A stretch of DNA of 64,000 nucleotides, taken from contig JADJGA010000006.1 in assembly GCA_016708265.1 (NCBI GenBank), positions 62,001-126,000 on the forward strand, written 5' to 3'. Numbering within the stretch: the stretch's first letter is position 1; every line of letters begins with the position of its first letter. A program made the position numbers and the translations under genes. This DNA comes from Saprospiraceae bacterium. GTDB taxonomy: Bacteria > Bacteroidota > Bacteroidia > Chitinophagales > Saprospiraceae. The notes beneath the pieces are model-generated. The model worked only from the letters and a program-made list of their open reading frames with translations. It was not told the DNA's origin and made no database searches. This document shows positions 45,652-54,335 of this stretch, piece after piece.

Positions 45652-46344
45652 ATGGATAATCAAAAGCTTAATTCAATAAAACATTGGGCTGAAGACGACA
45701 GACCAAGAGAAAAAATGCTGAAATTGGGACCCAAATCTTTGACTGATGCTGAATTGATTGCCATATTGATACATTCAGGTTCGAGAACGGAATCAGCGGT
45801 TGACCTAAGCCGGAGGATACTGAATGATATGAATAACGATCTGAATATCCTTTCAAAGAAAAGCATTCAGGAACTAATAAAATACAAAGGTATAGGTGAG
45901 GCAAAAGCTATAGGAATTGCTGCAGCAATGGAACTGGTAAACAGAAAGAAATTTGAAAAGGTGGCATTCAGAAAAATTTCAGGAAGTAAAGATGTTTACG
46001 AAGAAATGTTCTCACAGTTATCAGGTAATCTGCAGGAAGAATTCTGGGTTCTATATTTAGATAGAAAAAATACGATAATTGACCGGAAAAACATAAGCAA
46101 GGGTGGGGTGAGCAGTACTGTAGTTGACACTAAGATAATTTTCAAATATGCACTTGAATTTCTTGCCTCAGGATTGATACTTGTTCATAATCACCCGTCT
46201 GAAAATCGTCAGCCAAGTGACATGGATGTTAATATAACCAATAAAGTTAAAAATGCTGCTTTACTTTTCGATATGAATTTGCTGGATCATGTTATCTTTG
46301 CCGGTTCAGAATATTACAGTTTTGCCGACGAAGGTAAAATATAG
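45652..46344 (+). CDS. radC: RadC-family JAMM/MPN protein
   Basis: The 230-residue protein starts at the ATG at 45652 (an in-frame GTG at 45637 adds five residues). It has the RadC N-terminal helix-hairpin-helix (GPKSLTDAELIAILIHSG, then YKGIGEAKAIGIAAA) and a C-terminal JAMM domain with H179-N-H181-P-S...S189-x2-D192 and a likely Glu in the preceding strand. The zinc-binding motif is complete. RadC was long called a repair protein, but its biochemical role is unsettled. It is probably co-transcribed with the small zinc-finger gene 26 bases on. Confidence 0.92.
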   Translation: MDNQKLNSIKHWAEDDRPREKMLKLGPKSLTDAELIAILIHSGSRTESAVDLSRRILNDMNNDLNILSKKSIQELIKYKGIGEAKAIGIAAAMELVNRKKFEKVAFRKISGSKDVYEEMFSQLSGNLQEEFWVLYLDRKNTIIDRKNISKGGVSSTVVDTKIIFKYALEFLASGLILVHNHPSENRQPSDMDVNITNKVKNAALLFDMNLLDHVIFAGSEYYSFADEGKI

Positions 46345-46370
46345 ATTAAAAAAAATATAAAACTTATAAA

Positions 46371-46556
46371 ATGCCAAAATGTATAATTTGTAATGTGACT
46401 TCTAATGAAATGCCTTTGATCCAGTTTTTATTCAAAGATACAGCTTACCATATTTGTTCGCAGCATGTGCCTGTGTTGATACATAATTCTGGTCAATTGG
46501 CCAATATATTACCTGGAATGAATGAAGTAGTTGACCCTGACCCAATGGTGCATTGA
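46371..46556 (+). CDS. Small putative zinc-finger protein
   Basis: The 61-residue protein has C4-I-I-C7 at the start and H27-I-C29-S-Q-H32 in the middle, together a likely four-ligand zinc site. The C-terminal half is a mixed amphipathic tail ending in VDPDPMVH. It starts 26 bases after radC on the same strand. No family is recognised. The spaced metal ligands and position make a real gene likely. Confidence 0.55.
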   Translation: MPKCIICNVTSNEMPLIQFLFKDTAYHICSQHVPVLIHNSGQLANILPGMNEVVDPDPMVH

Positions 46557-46747
46557 GACACCTGATTCTTTGACAATAAAGGGCATTAAAGATCATTAAA
46601 GGGCAGTTCTTTTATATGACCTTAAATTTCTTAGATGGTTAAAAAAATACTGATTATAAACCATATTAGGTATTGAAGATCATCGAAGGATGAAACCTAT
46701 ATGCCCTTAAATCTCAAATCGGAATTCGTAAATTAAAAATCGAAAGA

Positions 46748-47524
46748 TCACCAGCCAGAATCCTGTCCTGCTTTTACAAAATTGCCATTCAGGTATTCAT
46801 GATATTTTGTGCTGCTTTCATGTAGAAATGCCATGACATAAAGGTCTGATTTCTTATATTTTGAAATGTTTTCAACCTTGAATTTGGCAATATGATTGTT
46901 GTCGATTTTGATGCTGATGGGGTCACCTGCTTTCGAAGTAAGCACTTCTCTTAACAGATTTCGGTGAATGAATTTTCCGCCACCTCCCGATTGAGCTCCC
47001 GGACTTGATTCAGGAACATTGTCTTCAACGAGGTAAACCGTCAGTAAAACATTATCAAGATTTATTTCTGAATCCGATATAACTTCAATGTCGAGTATGT
47101 TATCAGTAATTTTCGTATTTAATTTTATTCCGGCAGTTGATTTATAGCCCATTTTTTTCTCAACCTGAACAATCCATTCTTTAGTTTCGTCTTGTTTTTT
47201 ATTGACAAGCACACTTGGCACTCCATTCAGATCAAAAAAGTCAAAGAAATATTTTGTTGTTGGAGGAAACTTAACTTCATGATTATCAGTATAATGCATC
47301 CCTACACACATAACCTGATTACCATATTTTTCCACAATCTCATTGAATTTGGGAGCTGCCTTGGTACAAATTCCACACCATTCAGCCCTGAATTCCTCAA
47401 ATAGCACTCTTTGTTCATATTTACCATTTGGTGAATTCGGATCTTCTTCTTTCTTGCAGGATGCAATTGTTAGAATGAAGAAAAACAATAATAGCAATGA
47501 GAAATTTACCGTAGCTTTTTTCAT
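46748..47524 (-). CDS. Omp28-like lipoprotein with thioredoxin fold
   Basis: The 258-residue protein has a lipobox (IASC23) and then a thioredoxin-like domain with RVLFEEFRAEWC50-G-I-C53, close to Omp28-family proteins of Bacteroidota. The middle part has GVPSVLVNKK (cis-Pro). The C-terminal half is a beta domain with a Gly-rich loop GAQSGGGGKFIHRNLLRE, also typical of Omp28 relatives. It should be an envelope-anchored protein of possible redox function. It is followed downstream by the end of the radC unit (convergent). Confidence 0.8.
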   Translation of the reverse strand: MKKATVNFSLLLLFFFILTIASCKKEEDPNSPNGKYEQRVLFEEFRAEWCGICTKAAPKFNEIVEKYGNQVMCVGMHYTDNHEVKFPPTTKYFFDFFDLNGVPSVLVNKKQDETKEWIVQVEKKMGYKSTAGIKLNTKITDNILDIEVISDSEINLDNVLLTVYLVEDNVPESSPGAQSGGGGKFIHRNLLREVLTSKAGDPISIKIDNNHIAKFKVENISKYKKSDLYVMAFLHESSTKYHEYLNGNFVKAGQDSGW

Positions 47525-47627
47525 TTTTTATTAATTTAATTAGTCAATCAACAGTAAACATTATTTACCTGTTAAAATGTTTAAGAAAGAATGAAAAATT
47601 TTAGCCAAGTGCAATATTCCCCACAAT

Positions 47628-48848
47628 TCAATTTAAATTATTCGGATTCATCACCTTGCCTATAAACAATATGCTATTAGTTTTATTTTCCCTGATCAGG
47701 AATATAAATGGTCTGTTGGCTATAAATGAATTACCTGCCGAAGTGACATTTATAACTACAACTGTAGCAGCAGAAGCTTCAGTACCGGCTTCGTCAATCT
47801 CCACATAGGACTGATGTATTACCTCGTCAATATAAAGGTCATGGTATCCGTTTATCTTTGAAAAATCTGCAATACCGGGTTGAAACGCTTTCAGGATTCC
47901 AAGCTTTTTAAGAAATGGCTTTAAATACTCCTTATATTCCATTTTGAATTTTGGTATCCCAATATCAATTTTTGTCGTTGACATTTTGCTCTTAATGTTC
48001 TCCCAGCTATTTATATTGAGTTCTTTGATCACATCATCCACTTTATAATTATATTCCGGAAGGATTAAAGTCATAGAGAAAACAGAATCCCCATATGGAA
48101 TGTCTACCATGCTGAATTTTTCATTTCGAAAATAGGGTAAGTTCATTTCACTGCCATGCATCATTTCAACCTCGGTTGTATTTCCATTCTCAAGATAGAA
48201 ATGTTCATTTGTAGTATTTTTTTTATCAAATTTGTACTTCCATTGTCCTTTAAAGTAAATTGCATTTATAAGGAACATTACTGATGAAGGATCAATTGAG
48301 TTGATAATATCTTTTATTTTACCTTCTGTCTTGTTTTCAACCCAGGTATTGATCTCCGTTATAGTCGAACCTTTTGAAAAATCCTTATTTTTAATTTCAG
48401 CACTGAAATATTTATTATTGACAATCAGAAATTCTGGCAATACACTGAATCCATCTCTGTACCAGATTGAATTGGCATTGTTCATTTTTACTTCTTTGTC
48501 CAATACCGGTAAAAGATTAATCAAATCCCTGTAGGCTGAATTAAGGCTGTCAGGATTCCAGTTAAAGTATTTCAAAGAGTTCAGCATTTCTTGTTTTGTA
48601 TCATCTACAGCTCCATTCAGTGTCATCGATAAGGCTGTTGAAATGGAGAAGGGAGATATGAACAGATTCTCTTCTTTTGATTTATCGTGAAGAATACTGA
48701 AAATGCCGAAACCGAAATCATTGTTGTTGTAAGCCAGATCGCAAACCTTCGCATTGTCACTGCATTGGAAACCAATATTTTCATTTGTTATGGTTTTTTC
48801 ACAAGACAAAATCAGGCAAAAAAGGAGAAAAAATGTTAAATTTTTCAT
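47628..48848 (-). CDS. Serpin-family protease inhibitor, lipoprotein
   Basis: The 406-residue protein has a lipobox (LILSC16) and a complete serpin fold: an NLFISPFSISTALSM helix B, a YFKGQWKYKF strand, a HQSYVEIDEAGTEASAAT hinge, and a final ANRPFIFLIR and ILFIGKVMNP. The hinge (E353 at P17 to T362 at P8) has Thr at P14 and small residues at P12-P9, the inhibitory type. Counting from the hinge and back from the NRPF strand both place the scissile bond at T369-S370. Serpins trap serine or cysteine proteases by a one-time shape change. Lipid anchoring would place the trap at a membrane. It probably guards the cell against its own or foreign secreted proteases. Confidence 0.93.
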   Translation of the reverse strand: MKNLTFFLLFCLILSCEKTITNENIGFQCSDNAKVCDLAYNNNDFGFGIFSILHDKSKEENLFISPFSISTALSMTLNGAVDDTKQEMLNSLKYFNWNPDSLNSAYRDLINLLPVLDKEVKMNNANSIWYRDGFSVLPEFLIVNNKYFSAEIKNKDFSKGSTITEINTWVENKTEGKIKDIINSIDPSSVMFLINAIYFKGQWKYKFDKKNTTNEHFYLENGNTTEVEMMHGSEMNLPYFRNEKFSMVDIPYGDSVFSMTLILPEYNYKVDDVIKELNINSWENIKSKMSTTKIDIGIPKFKMEYKEYLKPFLKKLGILKAFQPGIADFSKINGYHDLYIDEVIHQSYVEIDEAGTEASAATVVVINVTSAGNSFIANRPFIFLIRENKTNSILFIGKVMNPNNLN

Positions 48849-48999
48849 TTTAGTTATTTTAATAATTAACGATTTTCTGAATTCAATAATATTATAGACG
48901 TATAAATCAGTCAGTTTAGTTGGATTTTTTTTATAAATTAGAATTTATTTTACTTTTATGGTGTTTATAGAATATTTGAATTAATATAAAAATTTTAAA

Positions 49000-49617
49000 A
49001 TGTTCAGGACATTCAAATACATATTTATCAGTTTAGTGCTTATTGGGGCATTGTTTTTTGCGTGGTACACCGGATTCAAATCTTCATTATTTGAGAGTAA
49101 AACCTCTCTGTCGCAGGAAGTGGTATTGGAACAGATAAAAAATGTAATCAAATTAGGTACTGTAGAAGGGTATTTCTCTGAAGTATATGATTATAAAGAG
49201 CATTTTGGTCCGGAGTTGAGTTTTTTTACAAAAAAGGCACTTATAAGGGTAAAGGCTAAAATTCTTGCAGGTTTTGACCTTGAATCGATAAAAATAAATG
49301 TTGATGAGAAAGCCAGAACAGTAACGATAAGCAATATACCTGACCCTCAGATCATATCAATAGAACACGACCTTGATTATTATGACATTACTGAAGGTAT
49401 CTTCAATTCTTTTACAACCGAAGATTATAACAGAATGAATGTTCAGGCAAAAGCATATATAAAGAATGTTGCTTTAAAAAGCAGATTGATGGAGAATTCG
49501 AAAAGTCAGCTTGATTCCCATTTGCAAGTTTTAAAAGTATTGATGAACAGTTATGGATGGAAACTTGAGATAGAAAATTCAAAATTGCCACCTCAAAACA
49601 TTCAAAAACAAGGATAA
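49000..49617 (+). CDS. DUF4230-family membrane-anchored protein
   Basis: The 205-residue protein has an N-terminal membrane span (about 6-23) and an extracytoplasmic alpha/beta domain. It matches DUF4230 by KTSLSQEVVLEQIKNVIKLGTVEGYFSEV, a KKALIRVKAKILAGFDL strand and VTISNIPDPQIISIEHDLDYYDITEG. Function of the family is not known. The next gene follows at 33 bases and the glycosyltransferase after that, so the three may share a transcript. It is divergent from the serpin gene. Confidence 0.8.
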   Translation: MFRTFKYIFISLVLIGALFFAWYTGFKSSLFESKTSLSQEVVLEQIKNVIKLGTVEGYFSEVYDYKEHFGPELSFFTKKALIRVKAKILAGFDLESIKINVDEKARTVTISNIPDPQIISIEHDLDYYDITEGIFNSFTTEDYNRMNVQAKAYIKNVALKSRLMENSKSQLDSHLQVLKVLMNSYGWKLEIENSKLPPQNIQKQG

Positions 49618-49650
49618 AGTTTATTTTTGCATTTTTTTAAAATATTAATT

Positions 49651-50274
49651 ATGAGAATAGGCAGATTTTTAACTATATTTTTGGTCATTGTTATGATTGG
49701 TTTAGGCATTTCATCCTGTAAGAGGGATAGCACTATGACTAATCAAAAGACAGAAAATGATACTTCTCAAAGCAATTTGTTACAAAATGAACCAGTAACA
49801 AAAAGTGATACTGACATAGTGACTAATATTGAGCCTCCAATCAATCAGATATCAGGAAACGTGATCGAAAATACTCAGGAAAAAATTCAAAAAAACACTG
49901 AAATAACTAAAAAACCGAAAGCTTCCAATGAAGTAATATTTGCATCACCTGAATTCAAGGCGTTTATGGATGCAGTTTTTACCCTATCAGATGAAAGTAC
50001 TACTGAAGAACTTAATTATGTAAATTCTTTCATGGATAAAAACAGCCTATGGAAGGAGATGCAAAAAGATCAATGCAATCTACTTAATAATGAAAATATT
50101 AAATCAGATCCGAAAGTTTTTCATTTCTGGGAAAAAAGATGTAATTTCAACAAGGCACAGAATAAAGTAGTAAAAAAATATAACATTTCCTATGATGCAT
50201 TAGGTAAGCTGATGCAACAAAAACGAGGTGAAAGACAGTATAATCCGGATTTGGCGGTTCCCGATAATGAATAG
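49651..50274 (+). CDS. Putative lipoprotein of unknown function
   Basis: About 207 residues from the ATG at 49651; the frame also reaches a TTG at 49627. The leader ends in a lipobox (GISSC23). A polar linker rich in Asn, Thr and Lys covers residues 24-90. A compact helical part follows (SPEFKAFMDAVFTLSDESTTEELNYVNSFMD, then FWEKRCNFNKAQNKVVKKYN) with two cysteines that could pair. The C-terminus is short and polar. No family is recognised. It lies between the DUF4230 and GT4 genes on the same strand. Confidence 0.55.
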   Translation: MRIGRFLTIFLVIVMIGLGISSCKRDSTMTNQKTENDTSQSNLLQNEPVTKSDTDIVTNIEPPINQISGNVIENTQEKIQKNTEITKKPKASNEVIFASPEFKAFMDAVFTLSDESTTEELNYVNSFMDKNSLWKEMQKDQCNLLNNENIKSDPKVFHFWEKRCNFNKAQNKVVKKYNISYDALGKLMQQKRGERQYNPDLAVPDNE

Positions 50275-50298
50275 TATTTGCTAAACCATAGTTTTTCA

Positions 50299-51594
50299 AT
50301 GAAGAAAGTCCTCATCATCACCTATTACTGGCCACCAAGCGGTGGTGCTGGGGTGCAGCGTTGGGTGAAATTGACAAAATATCTGGCAAAATTGGATATC
50401 GAAATTTTTGTTATTACAGTTGATGAAAAGTATGCAAGTTATATGGTTTTGGATGAGAGTTTACAGAAGGATATTTCAGAAAATGTAAATGTTTTTAGAA
50501 CTAAATCTTTTGAACCAATTAACTTATATGGCAAAATTGTTGGTAAAAAAAATATACCTACTGCAGGATTTTCAAATGTTGATAATTCAACTGTAAAACA
50601 AAGAATTATTAATTTTATTAGGAGTAATTTGTTTATTCCCGATCCAAGAAGATGCTGGAATAGATATGCATATAAAAAAGCATGTGAAGTAATTGAAAAG
50701 TTTTCAATAACTAATGTAATTACCACTTCCCCCCCGCATTCTTCACAATTATTAGGATTAAAACTTAAGAAAAAGTATAATTTAAACTGGATAGCAGATC
50801 TGAGAGATCCATGGACTGATATTTATTATTATTCGCTATTGAATCATAGTTTTTTATCAAAAAGAATTGATAGATATTATGAAATGAAAATTCTCAAAAA
50901 TGCCGATAGTATTTTTACAGTAAGTGAAAGTCTTAGAAACTTATTTCTTTTAAAGGATTCCAAAATAAATAAGCATAAATTTTATGTTATTCCTAATGGT
51001 TTTGATCCCCAAGATTTTAACGATATAAGTGTAGTGAATACTTATGATGAATTTACCATTACTTATACTGGGACGATGTCCTCATCTTATAAACCAAATG
51101 TTTTATTTGATGCATTAATTCAATTAACAGAACAAGGATTAATAAAAAAGTTTGTAGTTAATATAGTAGGGAGTATTTCTAAAGATATTAAGTCATACAT
51201 ATTAAATTCAAGATTAAGTGAATATGTAAATTTTATCCCTAATGTTCCTCATGCTGAAATTATTGGATACCAGATAAATAGCCACTTATTATTGCTGGTA
51301 ATACCTGAAGTTGATAATTCTGAAGTAATTTTGACGGGTAAAATATTTGAATATCTTGCAACAGGTAATAAAATACTGTGTTTAGGTCCGAAACTTGGAG
51401 ATGCATCCAAAATAATTGAATTATGTCATGCCGGAGTGACTTTTGAAAGAAATGAATTATCTGAAATTATGAGTTTTATTGCTTATATTTATCAATTTAA
51501 CAAAAGCAATAAAATGTCCGACAAACGGCACAAAAATGTTGAATTATTTAACAGAGAAATTCAGGCAAAAAAAATATTTGAACTGATCTCATAA
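50299..51594 (+). CDS. GT4-family glycosyltransferase
   Basis: The product (431 residues from the ATG at 50299, preferred to an upstream TTG) has a GT-B glycosyltransferase plan. It opens KKVLIITYYWPPSGGAGVQRWVKL, with a Gly-rich loop after the first strand, and has WIADLRDPWTD in the N-domain. The C-domain has a YTGTMSSSYKP strand, a FIPNVPHAEIIGYQ segment and the donor-binding IFEYLATGNKIL with a nearby Glu. It probably adds a sugar to a surface polysaccharide or lipid. The donor sugar and acceptor cannot be told. No other polysaccharide genes are adjacent. Confidence 0.85.
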   Translation: MKKVLIITYYWPPSGGAGVQRWVKLTKYLAKLDIEIFVITVDEKYASYMVLDESLQKDISENVNVFRTKSFEPINLYGKIVGKKNIPTAGFSNVDNSTVKQRIINFIRSNLFIPDPRRCWNRYAYKKACEVIEKFSITNVITTSPPHSSQLLGLKLKKKYNLNWIADLRDPWTDIYYYSLLNHSFLSKRIDRYYEMKILKNADSIFTVSESLRNLFLLKDSKINKHKFYVIPNGFDPQDFNDISVVNTYDEFTITYTGTMSSSYKPNVLFDALIQLTEQGLIKKFVVNIVGSISKDIKSYILNSRLSEYVNFIPNVPHAEIIGYQINSHLLLLVIPEVDNSEVILTGKIFEYLATGNKILCLGPKLGDASKIIELCHAGVTFERNELSEIMSFIAYIYQFNKSNKMSDKRHKNVELFNREIQAKKIFELIS

Positions 51595-51746
51595 ATAATA
51601 AAAATTAATTTTACTATTGAAATGAATGATTTCTTATGCATTTACATGATTGAACTAAGCCCTGCTTTAGAATAAATTGAAATCTTCTTGTATTTCACAT
51701 TTTCCTACTTTTTCGAAGGAATAAAACAATAATTTTATTGATAAAA

Positions 51747-53429
51747 CTAACGAATTACAGTAATATCACCGCTGATAATTTTTTCTTTTTTAAATATTGT
51801 AACATAGCGTATTAAATAGGTATATACACCTGGCAAAACTAATTTATTTCCTTTTGTTCTTCCATCCCAAAGGAATTCTTTATCAGTCGAATAAAACAAC
51901 TTATTGCCCCACCTGTCAAAAATGGCAATTTGAAATTCCATAATTTCGCAGTATTCATTAAACTTTACAAGAAAATTGTCATTCCAACCATCTTGATCTG
52001 GGGAGAAAATATTAGGAATGAATAATTTGCATAACTCATTATGGATTTTTTCACAATCTTTGAACTTCAGATCAACTTTCACAATTGAATCACATCCAAA
52101 ATAATTGGTCAAATACTCAGTTCCCTTATTTATATTTTCACTATATTTTTTCCCGTTAACTTCAATAGTAAAACCATCTCCCTGACATCCATCATAATTT
52201 ATAAAACTAGTATCAATGGAACCATAAAAAAGATCGATGTTTAATAAAGTATCACAGCTATTATCAGATAGAATAATTTCAGTGCCTTTGGGATTGTTTT
52301 GATTATAAGTATTTCCATTAACTTTAATGTGGTAACCGTCATTTTCACAACCACGGTAAGTAATGTTTGAAATATATATATCGGAAAATGTCAGATCAAC
52401 ATAAATTATAGAATCACAACCATTTATGGATTCCATAATTTCAATACCAATTGGATTTTGTTCGCTATAGATATTATCATTAATTTTAATTGAATAATCA
52501 TCACCTTTGCAACCTTTGTATTCAATAATTTTAGAATATGATTTAGAATATTTCAGATTTATGTAAACAATTGAATCACATCCTTTTGAAGTGGTCATCA
52601 TTTCTGTCCCAAACGGATTACTTTCATTGTAAATTGTACCATTTACTTGCACAGAATAATTATCTCCCTCACAACCATCATAATATATATTTTGTATTGA
52701 AGATGGTGAATAAAAAAGATTAACATAAACTATTGAGTCACAACCATTTTTTGATTGAATATATTCAGTTCCTGTTGGATTATTAACATCATATATCTTT
52801 CCATTAACTACAACTGAATATCCATCATTTTGACATCCTATATAATTTATAAAATGTTCAATTTTCTTAAACCCTACCGTAATTCGAAGCTTTTCAGGAT
52901 TAGAAGAAGTTGTAAATCCCATTGTAGTAAATGTTTTTAAATCACAATCTGCACCTTTCTTTTCCGAACCTGCCATATAAGTAGAGCCTAAAGACTGAAA
53001 ACTTGAAATAAAAGATCCAAATTGAGAATGTCCGTCATTGAAATTTAATTCTACTTCTGCAATATTCAAGCCCCCACCTCCAAATGGAACGTCAAAAGTT
53101 GCTTCCACAGAAATAAATTCTCCATTTGTATTGAAATCACCATTTGAGTTTGAATAAAACACATCAAAAAACTCTACACCGATCCAACCTTCAAAATCTC
53201 TTTCTGAAGAATTCATATGGTTACTGAATCGATGATTTAATTCAAAAGAATTTAGAGAATATGTATACGAAAATAAACTACCTGTCATCTCATAAAAAGT
53301 AATTGATTTCAGACCAGCTATTTGTTTAACAGGAATCTCGCTTCTTAAATCTAATGCATAAAAGAGTAACGTAAAAATGATATAGCAGAACAATAATTTA
53401 TTACTTAGCAAACCTTTTCTTTTCATCAT
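51747..53429 (-). CDS. T9SS type B cargo with five 54-residue repeats
   Basis: The 560-residue protein has an N-terminal signal segment (about 1-30) and a 170-residue beta-rich domain with an FDVPFGGGGLNIAEVELNFNDG loop. Five tandem repeats of about 54 residues follow, each of the form GC-x-(G/N)-D-x-(Y/F)-x-(I/V)-x-(V/I)-N-(G/D)-x(2)-Y, then a G-(T/I)-E and (G/S)-C-D-(S/T). Two Cys per repeat could pair. The end (FIPNIFSPDQDGWND, IFDRWGNKLFYS, WDGRTKGN, PGVYTYLIRY) is a type B T9SS sorting domain (CHU_C family). It would be exported through SprA and fixed to or released from the surface. Ligand unknown. Confidence 0.82.
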   Translation of the reverse strand: MMKRKGLLSNKLLFCYIIFTLLFYALDLRSEIPVKQIAGLKSITFYEMTGSLFSYTYSLNSFELNHRFSNHMNSSERDFEGWIGVEFFDVFYSNSNGDFNTNGEFISVEATFDVPFGGGGLNIAEVELNFNDGHSQFGSFISSFQSLGSTYMAGSEKKGADCDLKTFTTMGFTTSSNPEKLRITVGFKKIEHFINYIGCQNDGYSVVVNGKIYDVNNPTGTEYIQSKNGCDSIVYVNLFYSPSSIQNIYYDGCEGDNYSVQVNGTIYNESNPFGTEMMTTSKGCDSIVYINLKYSKSYSKIIEYKGCKGDDYSIKINDNIYSEQNPIGIEIMESINGCDSIIYVDLTFSDIYISNITYRGCENDGYHIKVNGNTYNQNNPKGTEIILSDNSCDTLLNIDLFYGSIDTSFINYDGCQGDGFTIEVNGKKYSENINKGTEYLTNYFGCDSIVKVDLKFKDCEKIHNELCKLFIPNIFSPDQDGWNDNFLVKFNEYCEIMEFQIAIFDRWGNKLFYSTDKEFLWDGRTKGNKLVLPGVYTYLIRYVTIFKKEKIISGDITVIR

Positions 53430-53462
53430 TTGGTTTGTTTATTTTTGAATACAAATTATAAT

Positions 53463-53576
53463 TTATTCTAAAATCAATTTTATATTTACTACATTGGTAT
53501 CGTCTTTGATGATTAATACATATAGGCCTTTTGGAAGATTACCTAAATTCAGTGGTTCAGTAAAATTATATTTCAT
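53463..53576 (-). pseudogene. Out-of-frame remnant of a T9SS type A tail
   Basis: On the minus strand a 37-codon frame ends at 53463 and reads FTEPLNLGNLPKGLYVLIIK, then a short VVNIKLILE end. This is the last half of a type A T9SS sorting domain. It directly follows the DNRLRE gene but in the +1 frame, and the first half of the tail is missing. It is best read as the broken end of that gene, left by a deletion that also shifted the frame. Confidence 0.65.
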
Positions 53577-54117
53577 TTTTTAACTTTATCATAAATCCGA
53601 AACTCTGATTTGGATTATTTTTTTTATCTGCGATAAGTTTTGTCACATCTAAAATGAAATTCTGAGTCGGATAATAAGAATAAGGGATTTCCACCTGATT
53701 AGTTACCGTAGTGGTAGGTTGATTATTCCATGTTATAGTTTGCTCATTCCAATCAGAAGTAATTCTTTGTAAAACACAAGTATTTTCTCCATCTTCTGTA
53801 GAATGTTGTCCCATTCCTGAATTTGAATCCCAGGCATACAACTGTAAGTAAGCAGAAAGAATAGTTGAAGTAACAGGTATTGAAGATATATCAAAGTCTA
53901 TAACACTTCTAATTTGAGCTTCCTCTCCGCTAAAGGTCCACGCATTAGCGACAAACTGTTGATTTGTTCCAAAGTTTAAATTTCTTTGACTTGCTAATCC
54001 ATGGATAATTGCATCTTTTCCCGAAGAAGGATCAGGCTGCAATGTTAATACTGATTGTGTTAGTCCAGTTATAACGTAAAATATAATTAGAAATAAGGAT
54101 ATTGAAATTTTTTTCAT
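53566..54117 (-). pseudogene. DNRLRE-domain secreted protein, C-terminally truncated
   Basis: The 183-residue product has a signal peptide (about 1-20, ending TGLT before Q). A DNRLRE-like beta domain follows: TLQPDPSSGKDAIIHG, RSVIDFDISSIP, AYLQLYAW, WNEQTITWNNQP and a final SFGFMIKLKNE. The family normally continues with one or two more strands, and in exported relatives a T9SS tail follows. Here the frame stops right after NEI, and a T9SS tail fragment resumes in the next frame. It is likely no longer sorted properly. A TATATTTG promoter word lies upstream at 54186-54193. Confidence 0.7.
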
Positions 54118-54185
54118 GATCTTAAGATTTGATTTTTATAAAATATATGAATTGTTAAGTTTAGAAAAATCTTATAAAAGGTACG

Positions 54186-54218
54186 CAAATATATAAAAAA
54201 GTTAGGTCGATGAACCAA
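54186..54218 (-). promoter_or_regulatory. Promoter for the truncated DNRLRE gene
   Basis: On the minus strand TTG (54216-54218), 22 bases, then TATATTTG (54186-54193) approximates the Bacteroidota pattern. The leader would be about 65 bases. The promoter seems intact though the gene is broken. Confidence 0.45.
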
Positions 54219-54335
54219 CATATTCATGATTTTTTCAAAAAACTTTTATTTTTAATTTAGATAAATCATATGAATGAAAAAATTATCTGACTTTTAACCT
54301 TTTCCTAATGACCGATTTTATTAACTTATAATCCT

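Noticed and set aside
46557..46747. Repeat-like words AAAGGGCATTAAAGATCATTAAAGGG as a CRISPR or iteron
   Set aside because: Only two imperfect copies with no spacer pattern; read as decayed intergenic DNA.
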